A stretch of 42,133 nt of DNA from an uncultured Geobacter sp. (GTDB taxonomy: Bacteria > Desulfobacterota > Desulfuromonadia > Geobacterales > Geobacteraceae): the NCBI GenBank assembly GCA_937886325.1, contig CALABV010000092.1:1-42133 (forward strand). Reading direction: 5' to 3'. The position numbers and the translations under genes were made by a program. Positions within the stretch are counted from its first letter, which is position 1; each line of letters starts with the position of its first letter. The notes under the pieces were generated by a model, which was given only the letters and a program-made list of their open reading frames with translations, did not search any database and was not told where the DNA came from. This document shows, in pieces, positions 29,886-38,026 of the stretch.

Positions 29886-32168
29886 TCAGCCTTTCCTCAC
29901 CCGGAACCCCGCTTTCTCCAACCCTCTCAGGTCGATTCCGCCCGTAACCTCTCTCTTTGTTTCCGCCTGTTTCTTTTCCCTCTTCTGCCGCTGACCGCCA
30001 CCGGTTTCCGCCTCGCGGATGGAAAGGGAGATCCTCTTCCGTTCCCGGTCGACCGCCAGCACCTTCACCTTCACCACCTGCCCCGCGCTGACCGCTTCGT
30101 GGGGGTCCTTTACGAACCGTTCCGCCAGGTGGCTCACGTGCACCAGCCCGTCCTGGTGCACGCCGACATCAACGAAAGCGCCGAAGGCGGTTACATTGGT
30201 CACCACCCCCTGGAGCACCATCCCTTCCTTGAGGTCCGACATTTCCCGCACGTCGTCCCGGAACGCGGCGGCCTGGAATTCTTTCCGGGGATCGCGCCCC
30301 GGCTTCTTCAGCTCTTCCAGAATGTCCCGCAGGGTGGGGAGACCGACGCTCTCGGTCACGTAGCGCGACAGGTCGATGCGTCCGGCCAGTGACGGGTTTT
30401 TCGCCAGTTCCGCCAGCGGAACGGAGAGATCCGCGGCCATGGTTTCCACCAGTGCATAGCGCTCCGGGTGGACAGCCGTGGCGTCCAGAGGGTGGATGCC
30501 GTCCCGGATGCGCAGGAAGCCGGCCGACTGTTCGAAGGCCTTAGCGCCGAAGCGGGGAACGGCCATGAGAGCCGCGCGCTCCGCAAAGGGACCGTTTTCG
30601 TCCCTGTGGCGCACGATGGCCCCGGCCAGGGACGGTCCCAGGCCAGAGACATAGGAGAGGAGCGCCCGGGAAGCGGTATTCAGGTCCACACCCACGTAGT
30701 TGACGCACGACTCCACAACCGCGTCCAGACTCTTCTTCAACTGGGTCTGGTTTACGTCGTGCTGGTACTGGCCCACGCCGATGCTCTTGGGATCTATCTT
30801 CACCAGTTCCGCGAGCGGATCCTGGAGACGCCGGGCGATGGAGATGGCGCCACGCACCGTGAGGTCCAGATCCGGGAATTCCTCCCGTGCAATCTCCGAG
30901 GCCGAATAGACACTGGCCCCGGCCTCGTTCACCATCACGACCTGCACCCCTTTGCCGGCCGCTGAAAGGACTTCCCGCACGAACTGCTCAGTCTCGCGTC
31001 CGCCGGTGCCGTTGCCCACGGCAACCATCCCGCAGCCATGGACCTCCAGAAACCTCATCAGATCCCTCCGCGCCGCCTCGGCCTTTCCCTCGCCGGTATG
31101 GGGATAGATGACGGCATGCCCGAGAAAGCGGCCGGTCTCATCCACCGCCGCAAGCTTGCAGCCGGTGCGCATTCCCGGATCGATGCCGAGAACCCGCTCG
31201 CCCCCCGCCGGAGGCGCCAGCAGCAGGTTGCGCAGGTTGTCGGCAAACACCCGGATGGCAGCCTCGTCCGCTTTCCGCTTTGCCTCCAGGCGCAGTTCAA
31301 CCTCGATGGAAGGGGCCATGAGACGTTTGTAGGCATCCTCCACCACCCTCTCAAGAAACGGGCCGAAGATGCCGGCGCTCCGGACAAACCGCACCTTCAG
31401 GCTGGAGAGGATCTCTTCAACCGGTGCCACGATGGCCAGGAACAGCACTTCCTCCTTCTCCCCCCTTCGCATGGCGAGCATCCGATGAGAGGGAATATCC
31501 TTGAGAGGCTCCTGAAAGTCGTAGTACATCTCGAACTTGGTAACAGCATCCTTCTTGTCGCTTGCCACCCGCGACGCCAGGCTCCCCTGCTCCCCGGTCA
31601 GACGGCGGACGTAGGCGCGCAGGTCCGCGTCCTCCGCGATGCGCTCGGCCAGGATGTGGCCGGCCCCTTCCAGCGCGGCCGCCGCGTCGGGCACCCCCCG
31701 TTCCGGATCGACAAAGGGGAGCGCCGCGTCCTGCGGGGTCCCGGTTGTCAGCTCCCGGGCAGCGATCAGGTCGGCGAGGGGCTCCAGTCCACGTTCCCGC
31801 GCAATGGTCGCCTTGGTGCGGCGCTTCGGCTTATACGGGAGATAGAGGTCTTCCAGTTCGGTCTTCAGGCGTGTCTCGGCAATCCTCGTCGTCAGTTCCG
31901 GCGTCAGCTTCCCCTGCTCCTCGATGGACCTGAGCACCGTGAGCTTCCGTTCCTCCAGTTCCGTGTAGTAGGAGAATCGATCCTCGATATCGCGCAGCGC
32001 CACTTCATCCAGTTCGCCGGTACGCTCCTTCCGGTACCGGGCGATGAACGGGATGGTCGCGCCCTCCCGCAGCAGGGCGACGGTGTTTTCGATCTGGAAC
32101 GGCTTCAATCCGCTTTCCTCGGTAATCCAGCCGAGGATACGGGCATGGTGGGTATCGGTCAGGGACAT
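29886..32168 (-). CDS. tex: Tex-family S1 RNA-binding transcription accessory protein
   Basis: A 760-residue protein from the ATG at 32168, which has GAGGTG upstream; in-frame ATGs further up lack support. The Tex order is intact: N-terminal helical region (FIARYRKERTGELDEVALRD), YqgF-like RNase-H fold (VLGIDPGMRTGCKLAAVD), helix-hairpin-helix pair (YVGVDLNTASRALLSYVSGL), and a C-terminal S1 domain (GMVLQGVVTNVTAFGAFVDV). The tail is rich in Gln/Lys (GGGQRQKREKKQAE). Tex binds nucleic acid and influences transcription and stress tolerance. Confidence 0.95.
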   Translation of the reverse strand: MSLTDTHHARILGWITEESGLKPFQIENTVALLREGATIPFIARYRKERTGELDEVALRDIEDRFSYYTELEERKLTVLRSIEEQGKLTPELTTRIAETRLKTELEDLYLPYKPKRRTKATIARERGLEPLADLIAARELTTGTPQDAALPFVDPERGVPDAAAALEGAGHILAERIAEDADLRAYVRRLTGEQGSLASRVASDKKDAVTKFEMYYDFQEPLKDIPSHRMLAMRRGEKEEVLFLAIVAPVEEILSSLKVRFVRSAGIFGPFLERVVEDAYKRLMAPSIEVELRLEAKRKADEAAIRVFADNLRNLLLAPPAGGERVLGIDPGMRTGCKLAAVDETGRFLGHAVIYPHTGEGKAEAARRDLMRFLEVHGCGMVAVGNGTGGRETEQFVREVLSAAGKGVQVVMVNEAGASVYSASEIAREEFPDLDLTVRGAISIARRLQDPLAELVKIDPKSIGVGQYQHDVNQTQLKKSLDAVVESCVNYVGVDLNTASRALLSYVSGLGPSLAGAIVRHRDENGPFAERAALMAVPRFGAKAFEQSAGFLRIRDGIHPLDATAVHPERYALVETMAADLSVPLAELAKNPSLAGRIDLSRYVTESVGLPTLRDILEELKKPGRDPRKEFQAAAFRDDVREMSDLKEGMVLQGVVTNVTAFGAFVDVGVHQDGLVHVSHLAERFVKDPHEAVSAGQVVKVKVLAVDRERKRISLSIREAETGGGQRQKREKKQAETKREVTGGIDLRGLEKAGFRVRKG

Positions 32169-32292
32169 GGAATGCACCTCTTCAGTTAATGGACGGTATC
32201 TGCATTTTTCAAAAGGGGGGGATACTACCACAGGATTGGATAGATGGAAAGGGGGAGGGACAGGGTGAAAATCCTCTTCAAATTTCGCGTAA

Positions 32293-32330
32293 AAGCATAA
32301 AGAGCGCTGTCTTGAGCGCCCTTTACGCTT
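32293..32330 (-). terminator. Hairpin after the unknown 169-residue gene
   Basis: Two 16-base arms (32293-32308 and 32315-32330) pair at 14 of 16 positions around GTCTTG. It lies 20 bp after the stop of the minus-strand gene at 32351 and is followed on that strand by a short TTTTA, so it is a plausible weak terminator. Confidence 0.5.
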
Positions 32331-32350
32331 TCTCTTCCGACTCACCACTC

Positions 32351-32860
32351 TCAATATCTGGTGCAAACAGCAAACAATCCCTTCATGCGGATTGCGACAA
32401 ACGTTTCCACAACCCTCTTGTCAACCTCCGGATACTTTCTTTCTATCGCCTTAACACACAGCTCCGCCAACCTTATTGCCTCCTGCTTGTAGCCGTAAAG
32501 TGGGCTGTTCGAAACTGTTTCGCAGATAAGCCGATCAAAATGCTCTTCCAGCGACCTGAACAACATTCGCCCTCCCTCCAGGTCATCGAGCTTTGGGTCA
32601 AAATATAATACCGGAGCCGGCAGTTCAATCTTTGCATCGCGGAAGAAAGTCGGCGACTTCCCTTCCACGTCACCTCTGTGCATGCTTTCCAGATATACAT
32701 TGCCGGGTTTTACCGAAGATACCGTCTGACGTCCCGCGACTCCCATCCTGGTATAAAGATCTTCATCGGTGAGTTTCGAGAGTTCGAGCAACTTCCTTTC
32801 ACTTTTGTTTATCTTAACTTCGCCGAATGGCATTTTATGGGTACTGACCATGGCTTTCAT
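32351..32860 (-). CDS. Uncharacterised 169-residue protein
   Basis: A cytoplasmic protein without signal peptide or membrane helices, and without a family I recognise. It begins MKAMVSTHKMPFGEVKINKS, has LPAPVLYFDPKLDDLEGGRM in the middle and a helical C-terminal half (LCVKAIERKYPEVDKRVVET). AGGAGG lies 7 bp before the ATG. It has its own promoter, with a palindrome resembling a Fur box over the -35, which hints at iron- or metal-controlled expression. Confidence 0.6.
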   Translation of the reverse strand: MKAMVSTHKMPFGEVKINKSERKLLELSKLTDEDLYTRMGVAGRQTVSSVKPGNVYLESMHRGDVEGKSPTFFRDAKIELPAPVLYFDPKLDDLEGGRMLFRSLEEHFDRLICETVSNSPLYGYKQEAIRLAELCVKAIERKYPEVDKRVVETFVAIRMKGLFAVCTRY

Positions 32861-32935
32861 CTTCTGCCTCCTTTGAGCATCCTTTATATGAAACGCATAG
32901 AGTCTTCACTCTTCTAGTACTTCAGCCATGATGAA

Positions 32936-32975
32936 AGCATACCATATTTGATATTGAAATTCAATTTCTAATATC
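32936..32975 (-). promoter_or_regulatory. Sigma70-like promoter overlapped by Fur-box-like palindrome
   Basis: On the minus strand TTGAAT (32959-32964) and TATGCT (32936-32941) are separated by 17 bp, a good sigma70 promoter about 70 bp before the ATG at 32860. The -35 lies within GATATTGAAATTCAATTTC followed by T and AATATC (32950-32975), an imperfect palindrome that matches the classical 19-bp Fur consensus at about 14 positions. Binding by Fur is inferred. Confidence 0.5.
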
Positions 32976-33006
32976 GCAGACCAGAACATCTGTAATGAAC
33001 ACTCCG

Positions 33007-33029
33007 CCGGGAAGGCAATGCTTTCCCGG
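33007..33029. repeat. Short GC-rich hairpin
   Basis: CCGGGAAGGC (33007-33016) and GCTTTCCCGG (33020-33029) pair at 9 of 10 positions with loop AAT. No T-tract follows on either strand. The stretch 32976-33246 holds no gene I can support. Confidence 0.35.
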
Positions 33030-33246
33030 GAACATCGACAACTCAACCCGACATCCCGGCGGCAAGCGCGCATGCCAAGCCTATCAGAACATCTGAATCT
33101 TGCAGGCCGTCGAGGAACCGTTGGGGGATGGCGGATTCGAAATCGTCGGAAAAGCGGGCGGCAAGATAGAGTGATAAAAGCGCACGCGACACCCTCCTCT
33201 TTTCGCCTGAGACTACGCGACCCTCCGGAACCATGACAGCACCTCT

Positions 33247-33480
33247 TCAAGCGCACGGGCTCCCTGAAGCCAGACAACCACCTCTCCCTGCCCGGATGTC
33301 GGATCCGGTGAATACCGTCTCACCAGTTGCTCTTACGATCTTTTCGGGAATCGGCGGCGCATCGCGATACGCCCTGACAGCTATCCATATCAGGATGGAA
33401 AACCCGAGTATCAGTGCGATAATGACGGAGATTCTCCAGCACGGGGAAAGTGCTCCCGTGTTCTCGTCTGAGGACAAGGC
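33247..33480 (-). pseudogene. norZ: N-terminal remnant of quinol-type nitric oxide reductase
   Basis: The minus-strand frame reads LSPCWRISVIIALILGFSIL, then IWIAVRAYRDAPPIPEK and TGETVFTGSDIRAG. This is the first membrane helix and the start of the periplasmic part of quinol-dependent NO reductases (qNOR, usually about 750 residues). After DIRAG, where Q and FLKYGLM are expected, the similarity stops and the frame ends after about 12 unrelated residues. All haem and non-haem iron histidines are missing. A GAGAGGAGG site with a TTG at 33480 may be the old start. Confidence 0.65.
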
Positions 33481-33555
33481 TCATCCTCCTCTCCCGTGAC
33501 CGAAATACAACAGAACAGTCGGTCATGGTATGCGCACCCTATTGTATCCCGGCTC

Positions 33556-33603
33556 CGGCAGTTGAAGCCATCCTCCGTTCTCTCCGGACGACCTCAACTG
33601 CCG
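33556..33603. repeat. Hairpin related to the one at 28451-28525
   Basis: The outer arms CGGCAGTTGA (33556-33565) and TCAACTGCCG (33594-33603) are perfect; the inner part pairs poorly. The right half CGGACGAC-CTCAACTGCCG matches CGGACGACTCCAACTGCCG of the other hairpin almost base for base. It lies 39 bp after the end of the minus-strand uspA gene. Confidence 0.6.
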
Positions 33604-33642
33604 ATTCTGGTTTTTGGAAAGTCGCGCCCCTAGCGGAAACCA

Positions 33643-34089
33643 TCATTTCACCAGCAATACAGAACACTTGGAGTTCTGAAGCACATGGCGCGCCACGCTC
33701 CCGATCATATATTTCGCCAGCCCCGTTGTGCCGAGAGATGACATGACAACGAGATCAATCCCTCTTTCCTCCTCTTCCTGCAGGATACGGTCATGGGCAA
33801 CGCCGATCTTAACGTCCGTGGTGATGGTAATGTCTTTGGCGCCGGGAAACTTTTCCGCCTGCTCCCGAATATTTTTACGGGCGGCTTCGACAAGTTCATT
33901 CTGCAGTTTCTCCGCGAGAGGTGACTCAATGCAGTAGTCGACGGTGCATTGTTGAACCGAATCATGGATTACGTGAAGCATGAAAAGTTCACCCCCGAAC
34001 TGCCGGGCAATCTCAATTGCATGACTGACAGCCTTATCAGCATGGGATGACATATCGGTCGGCACGAGAATCTTCTTGGGATTGAACAT
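33643..34089 (-). CDS. uspA: Universal stress protein UspA
   Basis: A 148-residue single-domain Usp protein: KKILVPTDMSSHADKAVSHA at the N-terminus, GELFMLHVIHDS, and the ATP-binding loop SSLGTTGLAKYMIGSVARHV near the C-terminus, which fits Gx2Gx9G(S/T) and suggests the ATP-binding subtype. It ends KCSVLLVK. AAAGGAG lies 7 bp before the ATG. It is divergent from the histidine kinase gene. Confidence 0.92.
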   Translation of the reverse strand: MFNPKKILVPTDMSSHADKAVSHAIEIARQFGGELFMLHVIHDSVQQCTVDYCIESPLAEKLQNELVEAARKNIREQAEKFPGAKDITITTDVKIGVAHDRILQEEEERGIDLVVMSSLGTTGLAKYMIGSVARHVLQNSKCSVLLVK

Positions 34090-34231
34090 GGTTTGCTCCT
34101 TTCTTTGTAGCAGATTGGCGTTAATGAAGTTGCCTCATTTCAAGTAAACCATTGAATGCGGCATCGACTTTGATAAAATTGCTCAATACTAAGGGAACCT
34201 TGCTCATTTGCTTATCAGGCGGAGGCTGACA

Positions 34232-36226
34232 ATGGATGACATGGACGACAGGCCGGATCAAACCTCCCGATTACGCCGACAGTACGAAGAGAGTGCTCGG
34301 GAAGAAACGGCTCCGCAACTGAAAGAGCTCGAAGACCTGTCGTGTGAAGAAGCTCGACAAATGCTCCACGAATTGCGGGTCCATCAAATCGAACTGGAGA
34401 CCCGGAACGAGGAACTCCGACAAAGCCGGAAAGAACTGGAGGCAGCGAGGAAACGCTATTTCGACCTCTATGACCTGGCGCCGGTCAGCTATATATCCAT
34501 TGACGAACAAGGAATTATCCGGGAGGCAAACCTCGCCACCGAAACCCTCCTGGGTGAGCCGCGGGGCGAGTTGATCGCACAGCCGTTCAGCCGGTATGTC
34601 CACGAGCAGGACCGGGACAGCTACCGACTGCACCGCGGACAACGTATGGAGACCGGTGAACGCCAGGCGTACGACCTGCGGATTGTACAAAAGGACGGGA
34701 CGGAATTCTGGGCGCGCGTGACGGACACCTCGGTGAAGGACGATGATGGCGCTGTCACGTTCATCACGACGTTGAACGACATCACCGAACGCAAGCAGTC
34801 CGAAGATGCCCTCCGTCGCGCCAAAGAGCGGTTGGACCTTGCAAAGAGCGCCGCCGATGCCGGGGTCTGGGATTGGGACATTGCAAGCGGCCGGATTGAA
34901 TGGTCGCCCGAGATGTTCATATTGTTCGGGATTGATCCGGAGAAAGACATCGCCGGATTTGATTCTTGGCGCGCTGCGCTTCACCCCGAAGACCGGCACG
35001 CGGCGACTGAACGGATCGAGTCGGCAGTCCGGGAAGGGTCGATGCTCGACAGCGAATTCCGCATACTGCTCCCGGACGGAACGATACGTTGGATTAACGC
35101 ACGGGGACGGACCGTATGCGACCGGCACGGGAATCCTGTGCGCATGCTCGGCATCTGCATGGACATTACCAGCCGGCGGCAGACGGAGGAGGCGCTGCGC
35201 CGCAGCGAAGACCGCTACCGCTCCCTTGTGGAGATGTCCCCCGACGCCGTTTTCGTTAATCGCAACAACCGGATCGCGTTTCTGAACCAGGCCGCGGTTT
35301 GCCTGTTCGGGGCGTCGTCGGCCGACGAACTGGTGGGAAAGGATCCTTTCGATTTCAGGCTCCCGGAATATCACGCCACATTCCGGGCACGGAACGAGCG
35401 CTGTCTTGACGGAGAAACAGCGCCGCTCATTGAAGGAAAAATCCTGCGCCTGGACGGCTCCATCGTGGACGTGGAAGAGACCGCTGCCCCGTTCAAGACA
35501 GGAGAGGGAACGGCAATCCAGGTCATCCTGCGCGATATAACCGCGCGCAAGGAGGCGGAAACGGCGTTGCGGGAGTCCCTGGCCGAGAAGGAAGTGCTTC
35601 TGCGGGAGGTGCACCACCGGGTGAAGAACAACCTGGCAGCCATCGTCGGCCTTCTGGAACTGCAGAAGGAGGGAATCACGGACGAGGCTGCCCTGGACGC
35701 GCTCAAGGAGCTTTCCGACAGGGTACTGTCCATGTCGCTCATTCACGAAAGGCTTTACCGGTCCAAAAACATGGCCCGGATAGAATTCCAGCCCTATCTC
35801 AGCGATCTGGCGTCACAACTGCTGAACTCCTATGGAGCGGGATCCTACATCAGGTGCCGCGTGGAGGCGCTGGGCGTGGAAGCGGGACTGGATACCGCCA
35901 TCCCCATCGGGCTGATTGTCAACGAGCTGGTAACCAACGCCATAAAGTACGCGTTTCCCATGGGGGTACCGAGACCGGGTTCGGAAGAGTGCGAAATAGT
36001 GATCTCGGCGCTGATGGAGGATGACGCCTGCACACTGGCGGTTTCCGACAACGGTGTCGGAATGCCGCCCGATCTTGACTGGAGATCCTGCCCGTCTCTC
36101 GGCCTGCGCCTTGTCGGCATGCTCGGAGAGCACCAACTCGGCGGGCAGCTCCGTCTTGACCGGGCAGGGGGAACACGCTTCGCTCTCACGTTCAGCGAAC
36201 GAAGGAGGGACGCCCGTGGCAGGTGA
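34232..36226 (+). CDS. PAS-domain sensor histidine kinase (HisKA_2 type)
   Basis: A 664-residue soluble kinase; no membrane helix is visible. The start at 34232 has GGAGG 8 bp upstream. After a coiled N-terminus come three PAS domains: YFDLYDLAPVSYISIDEQGI (about 70-190), DLAKSAADAGVWDWDIASGR (about 200-320), and YRSLVEMSPDAVFVNRNNRI (about 335-450). The phosphoacceptor is in LREVHHRVKNNLAAIVGLLE, the HisKA_2 motif. ATPase boxes are NELVTNAIKYAFP (N) and DNGVGMP (G1). It overlaps the response regulator by 11 bp, a cognate pair. The signal is unknown. Confidence 0.9.
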   Translation: MDDMDDRPDQTSRLRRQYEESAREETAPQLKELEDLSCEEARQMLHELRVHQIELETRNEELRQSRKELEAARKRYFDLYDLAPVSYISIDEQGIIREANLATETLLGEPRGELIAQPFSRYVHEQDRDSYRLHRGQRMETGERQAYDLRIVQKDGTEFWARVTDTSVKDDDGAVTFITTLNDITERKQSEDALRRAKERLDLAKSAADAGVWDWDIASGRIEWSPEMFILFGIDPEKDIAGFDSWRAALHPEDRHAATERIESAVREGSMLDSEFRILLPDGTIRWINARGRTVCDRHGNPVRMLGICMDITSRRQTEEALRRSEDRYRSLVEMSPDAVFVNRNNRIAFLNQAAVCLFGASSADELVGKDPFDFRLPEYHATFRARNERCLDGETAPLIEGKILRLDGSIVDVEETAAPFKTGEGTAIQVILRDITARKEAETALRESLAEKEVLLREVHHRVKNNLAAIVGLLELQKEGITDEAALDALKELSDRVLSMSLIHERLYRSKNMARIEFQPYLSDLASQLLNSYGAGSYIRCRVEALGVEAGLDTAIPIGLIVNELVTNAIKYAFPMGVPRPGSEECEIVISALMEDDACTLAVSDNGVGMPPDLDWRSCPSLGLRLVGMLGEHQLGGQLRLDRAGGTRFALTFSERRRDARGR

Positions 36227-37055
36227 AATCATTCTCATTGTAGAGGATGACGGGATTCTGGCTGCAAGCCTCAAAGAGATTCTGTCGGGATTCGGATACA
36301 TTTGTTTCGCTGCTGTTGCCACAGGGGAAGAGGCCGTAGAGATTGCGAAAAATGGAATCCCAGACCTCATCGTGATGGACATCGAGCTTGCGGGGATGCT
36401 CAACGGCATAGACGCCGCCGAAATCATCCGTTCCTTCTCCGATGTTCCCGTCGTGTTTCTGACGGCGTATTCCCGGGAGCACCTCATCCAGCAGGCCAAG
36501 TTCACTGCCCCTGCCGCTTACCTTGTCAAGCCTGTTCATGCCTCAGAGCTCCATGCAAACATAGAGATGGCACTGTACAGGCATACGCTGGACCGAAAAC
36601 TGAAGGAAAACGAGGAACCGCGAAAATTCATCGACGCCATTCATCTGCCTCGTACTCTTTCACAGGATAAGAGCCCTCCCCTTTCTCCTTTCAATCTCCA
36701 GGATCCTCGTGAAATACCGTATCTTTCCGGCCATATTCCCGAAAATATCGGCCGTTCAATAGCCTTCATTGAAAAAAACCTGGTCTCGCCGATACACCTG
36801 GACCAGATTGCCCGCCAAGCATGCATGAGCAAGTTTCATTTCTGTCGGATTTTTAAAAAGTATATGGGCGCCACGCCCATGCAGTACGTTATTCATTTGC
36901 GCATCAGAAAAGCGGCAACTCTTTTACGGCGGAAAGACTTGAAGATTTGTGATATTGCACTGAAATCAGGTTTCAACGATCTCAGTGAATTCAACAAACA
37001 GTTCAAAAAACTCTACGGTTTATCCCCCTCCTATTTCAGGGATCGGAATTGTTAA
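36216..37055 (+). CDS. Response regulator with AraC-type DNA-binding domain
   Basis: A 279-residue regulator from GTG 36216 (GGAGGGA 5 bp upstream). The receiver domain has acidic D11/D12, phosphoacceptor D55 in LIVMDIEL, T83 and K105. A linker of about 60 residues leads to two AraC helix-turn-helix motifs: LDQIARQACMSKFHFCRIFK and CDIALKSGFNDLSEFNKQFK, closing YGLSPSYFRDR. Receiver-AraC fusions are less common than OmpR or NarL types. It is phosphorylated, presumably, by the kinase it overlaps. Confidence 0.92.
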   Translation: MAGEIILIVEDDGILAASLKEILSGFGYICFAAVATGEEAVEIAKNGIPDLIVMDIELAGMLNGIDAAEIIRSFSDVPVVFLTAYSREHLIQQAKFTAPAAYLVKPVHASELHANIEMALYRHTLDRKLKENEEPRKFIDAIHLPRTLSQDKSPPLSPFNLQDPREIPYLSGHIPENIGRSIAFIEKNLVSPIHLDQIARQACMSKFHFCRIFKKYMGATPMQYVIHLRIRKAATLLRRKDLKICDIALKSGFNDLSEFNKQFKKLYGLSPSYFRDRNC

Positions 37056-37327
37056 AGTAAGAAATGCCCGGCCTTCTCTTCACAAAAAGAATCGACGGGA
37101 GATTCCGGCCTGCCGACACAAAAGCAACTGCAAAATATACGTAACCCACCTGGAATCGAGCAATTTCCCCCAAGACATTCAGCAATAACAGCAAAGCCAA
37201 AACCGAGTTTCATGCTTTACTTATTAAATAGACCAGCCGGTTGATTGAGGGAATTTTCCTCAGTCAGGTGTGCGCATAAACTCTTACCACGGGGCAAAGG
37301 TGCCGGTATCACGGCAAAGGGGGAAAA

Positions 37328-37522
37328 ATGGCAAAGACACCATGGGTTGATCAGGACGAGTGTATCAGTTGCGGGCTTTGCGTCGACAACGTTCCAGGGG
37401 TGTTCCGCATGGCGGACAACGGGAAAGCCGAATGCTACGACCCCGGTGGCGCATCGGAAGACGTGATCCAGTCGGAAGCAATCGACATGTGCCCGGTCGA
37501 ATGCATCCACTGGAAGGACTAA
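37328..37522 (+). CDS. [4Fe-4S] ferredoxin
   Basis: A 64-residue ferredoxin. Ligands are the three cysteines in CISCGLC (residues 13, 16, 19) and the Cys of MCPVEC, the layout of single-cluster Fer4-type proteins such as those of Desulfovibrio. An extra Cys in VEC could support a disulfide or a second site. AAGGGGGAAAA precedes the ATG. It lies 20 bp before the rubredoxin-MoaD gene, so the two are probably co-transcribed redox partners. Confidence 0.9.
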   Translation: MAKTPWVDQDECISCGLCVDNVPGVFRMADNGKAECYDPGGASEDVIQSEAIDMCPVECIHWKD

Positions 37523-37542
37523 TGGTGGAAGGGAGGAGGCAA

Positions 37543-37968
37543 ATGGACAAATATCAATGCAGGTGCCAGTATATCTACGACCCCGCGATGGGGGATCCCA
37601 CCCAGGGTATTCCACCGGGAACGGCATTTGAAGATTTGCCGGACAGCTGGGTCTGCCCCTTGTGCGGCGCGACAAAATCCTTTTTCTTCAGACATGAGGG
37701 GAAACCGACTTCGGAACAGGGACACCCGAAAATTACTGTTCATGTGAAATGTTTCTCAACACTGGTCAAGGCGGATGCCTGTGATTACAAAGGAAGCACC
37801 GCGCACGAACTGCCGGAAGGGGCAACCATCCATGACCTGATCGAGAAGCTCTCATTGCCACTGGAGGCAATCAAGATTATTTTCGTGAACAACAGGGAGG
37901 CCGAGACCGACACGGTTCTGCGTGATGGGGACCAGGTGGCGATGTCTCCGGTTACAGGAGCAATGTAA
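37543..37968 (+). CDS. Rubredoxin / MoaD-ThiS-like fusion
   Basis: A 141-residue two-domain protein with GGGAGGAGG before the ATG. Residues 1-50 are rubredoxin-like (YIYDPAMGDPTQGIPPGT, FEDLPDSWVCPLCGATK). The second CxxC is normal, but the first knuckle is C6-R-C8 (CxC), one residue short of CxxC. Residues 64-141 form a ubiquitin-like MoaD/ThiS fold (ITVHVKCFSTL, GATIHDLIEKL, VLRDGDQVAMSPVTG), ending in GAM instead of the usual GG, so activation by a MoeB/ThiF enzyme looks impossible. It may be a structural or electron-carrier protein. Confidence 0.8.
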   Translation: MDKYQCRCQYIYDPAMGDPTQGIPPGTAFEDLPDSWVCPLCGATKSFFFRHEGKPTSEQGHPKITVHVKCFSTLVKADACDYKGSTAHELPEGATIHDLIEKLSLPLEAIKIIFVNNREAETDTVLRDGDQVAMSPVTGAM

Positions 37969-37972
37969 ACTC

Positions 37973-38000
37973 GTCCCCTTCCCGTAAAAGGGAGGGGGAC
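37973..38000. terminator. Hairpin between convergent genes
   Basis: GTCCCCTTCCC (37973-37983) and GGGAGGGGGAC (37990-38000) pair with one mismatch around GTAAAA. It sits just after the rubredoxin-MoaD stop and before the convergent aminopeptidase gene's end. No T-tract is present, so termination is only likely. Confidence 0.45.
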
Positions 38001-38026
38001 TCTGATTTCAGAAAGAGCACAAGAAT

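Noticed and set aside
33043..33234. Minus-strand frame of 63 codons after the qNOR remnant
   Set aside because: No homology is recognised and a second frame is open at the same place; probably decayed DNA.
37230..37327. Leader before the ferredoxin gene with small hairpins (TGAGG..CCTCA, GGCA..TGCC) and a CACGGGGCAAAGG stretch, resembling a riboswitch
   Set aside because: It does not fit the conserved core of the c-di-GMP or molybdenum-cofactor riboswitches as I know them; a covariance-model search would decide.
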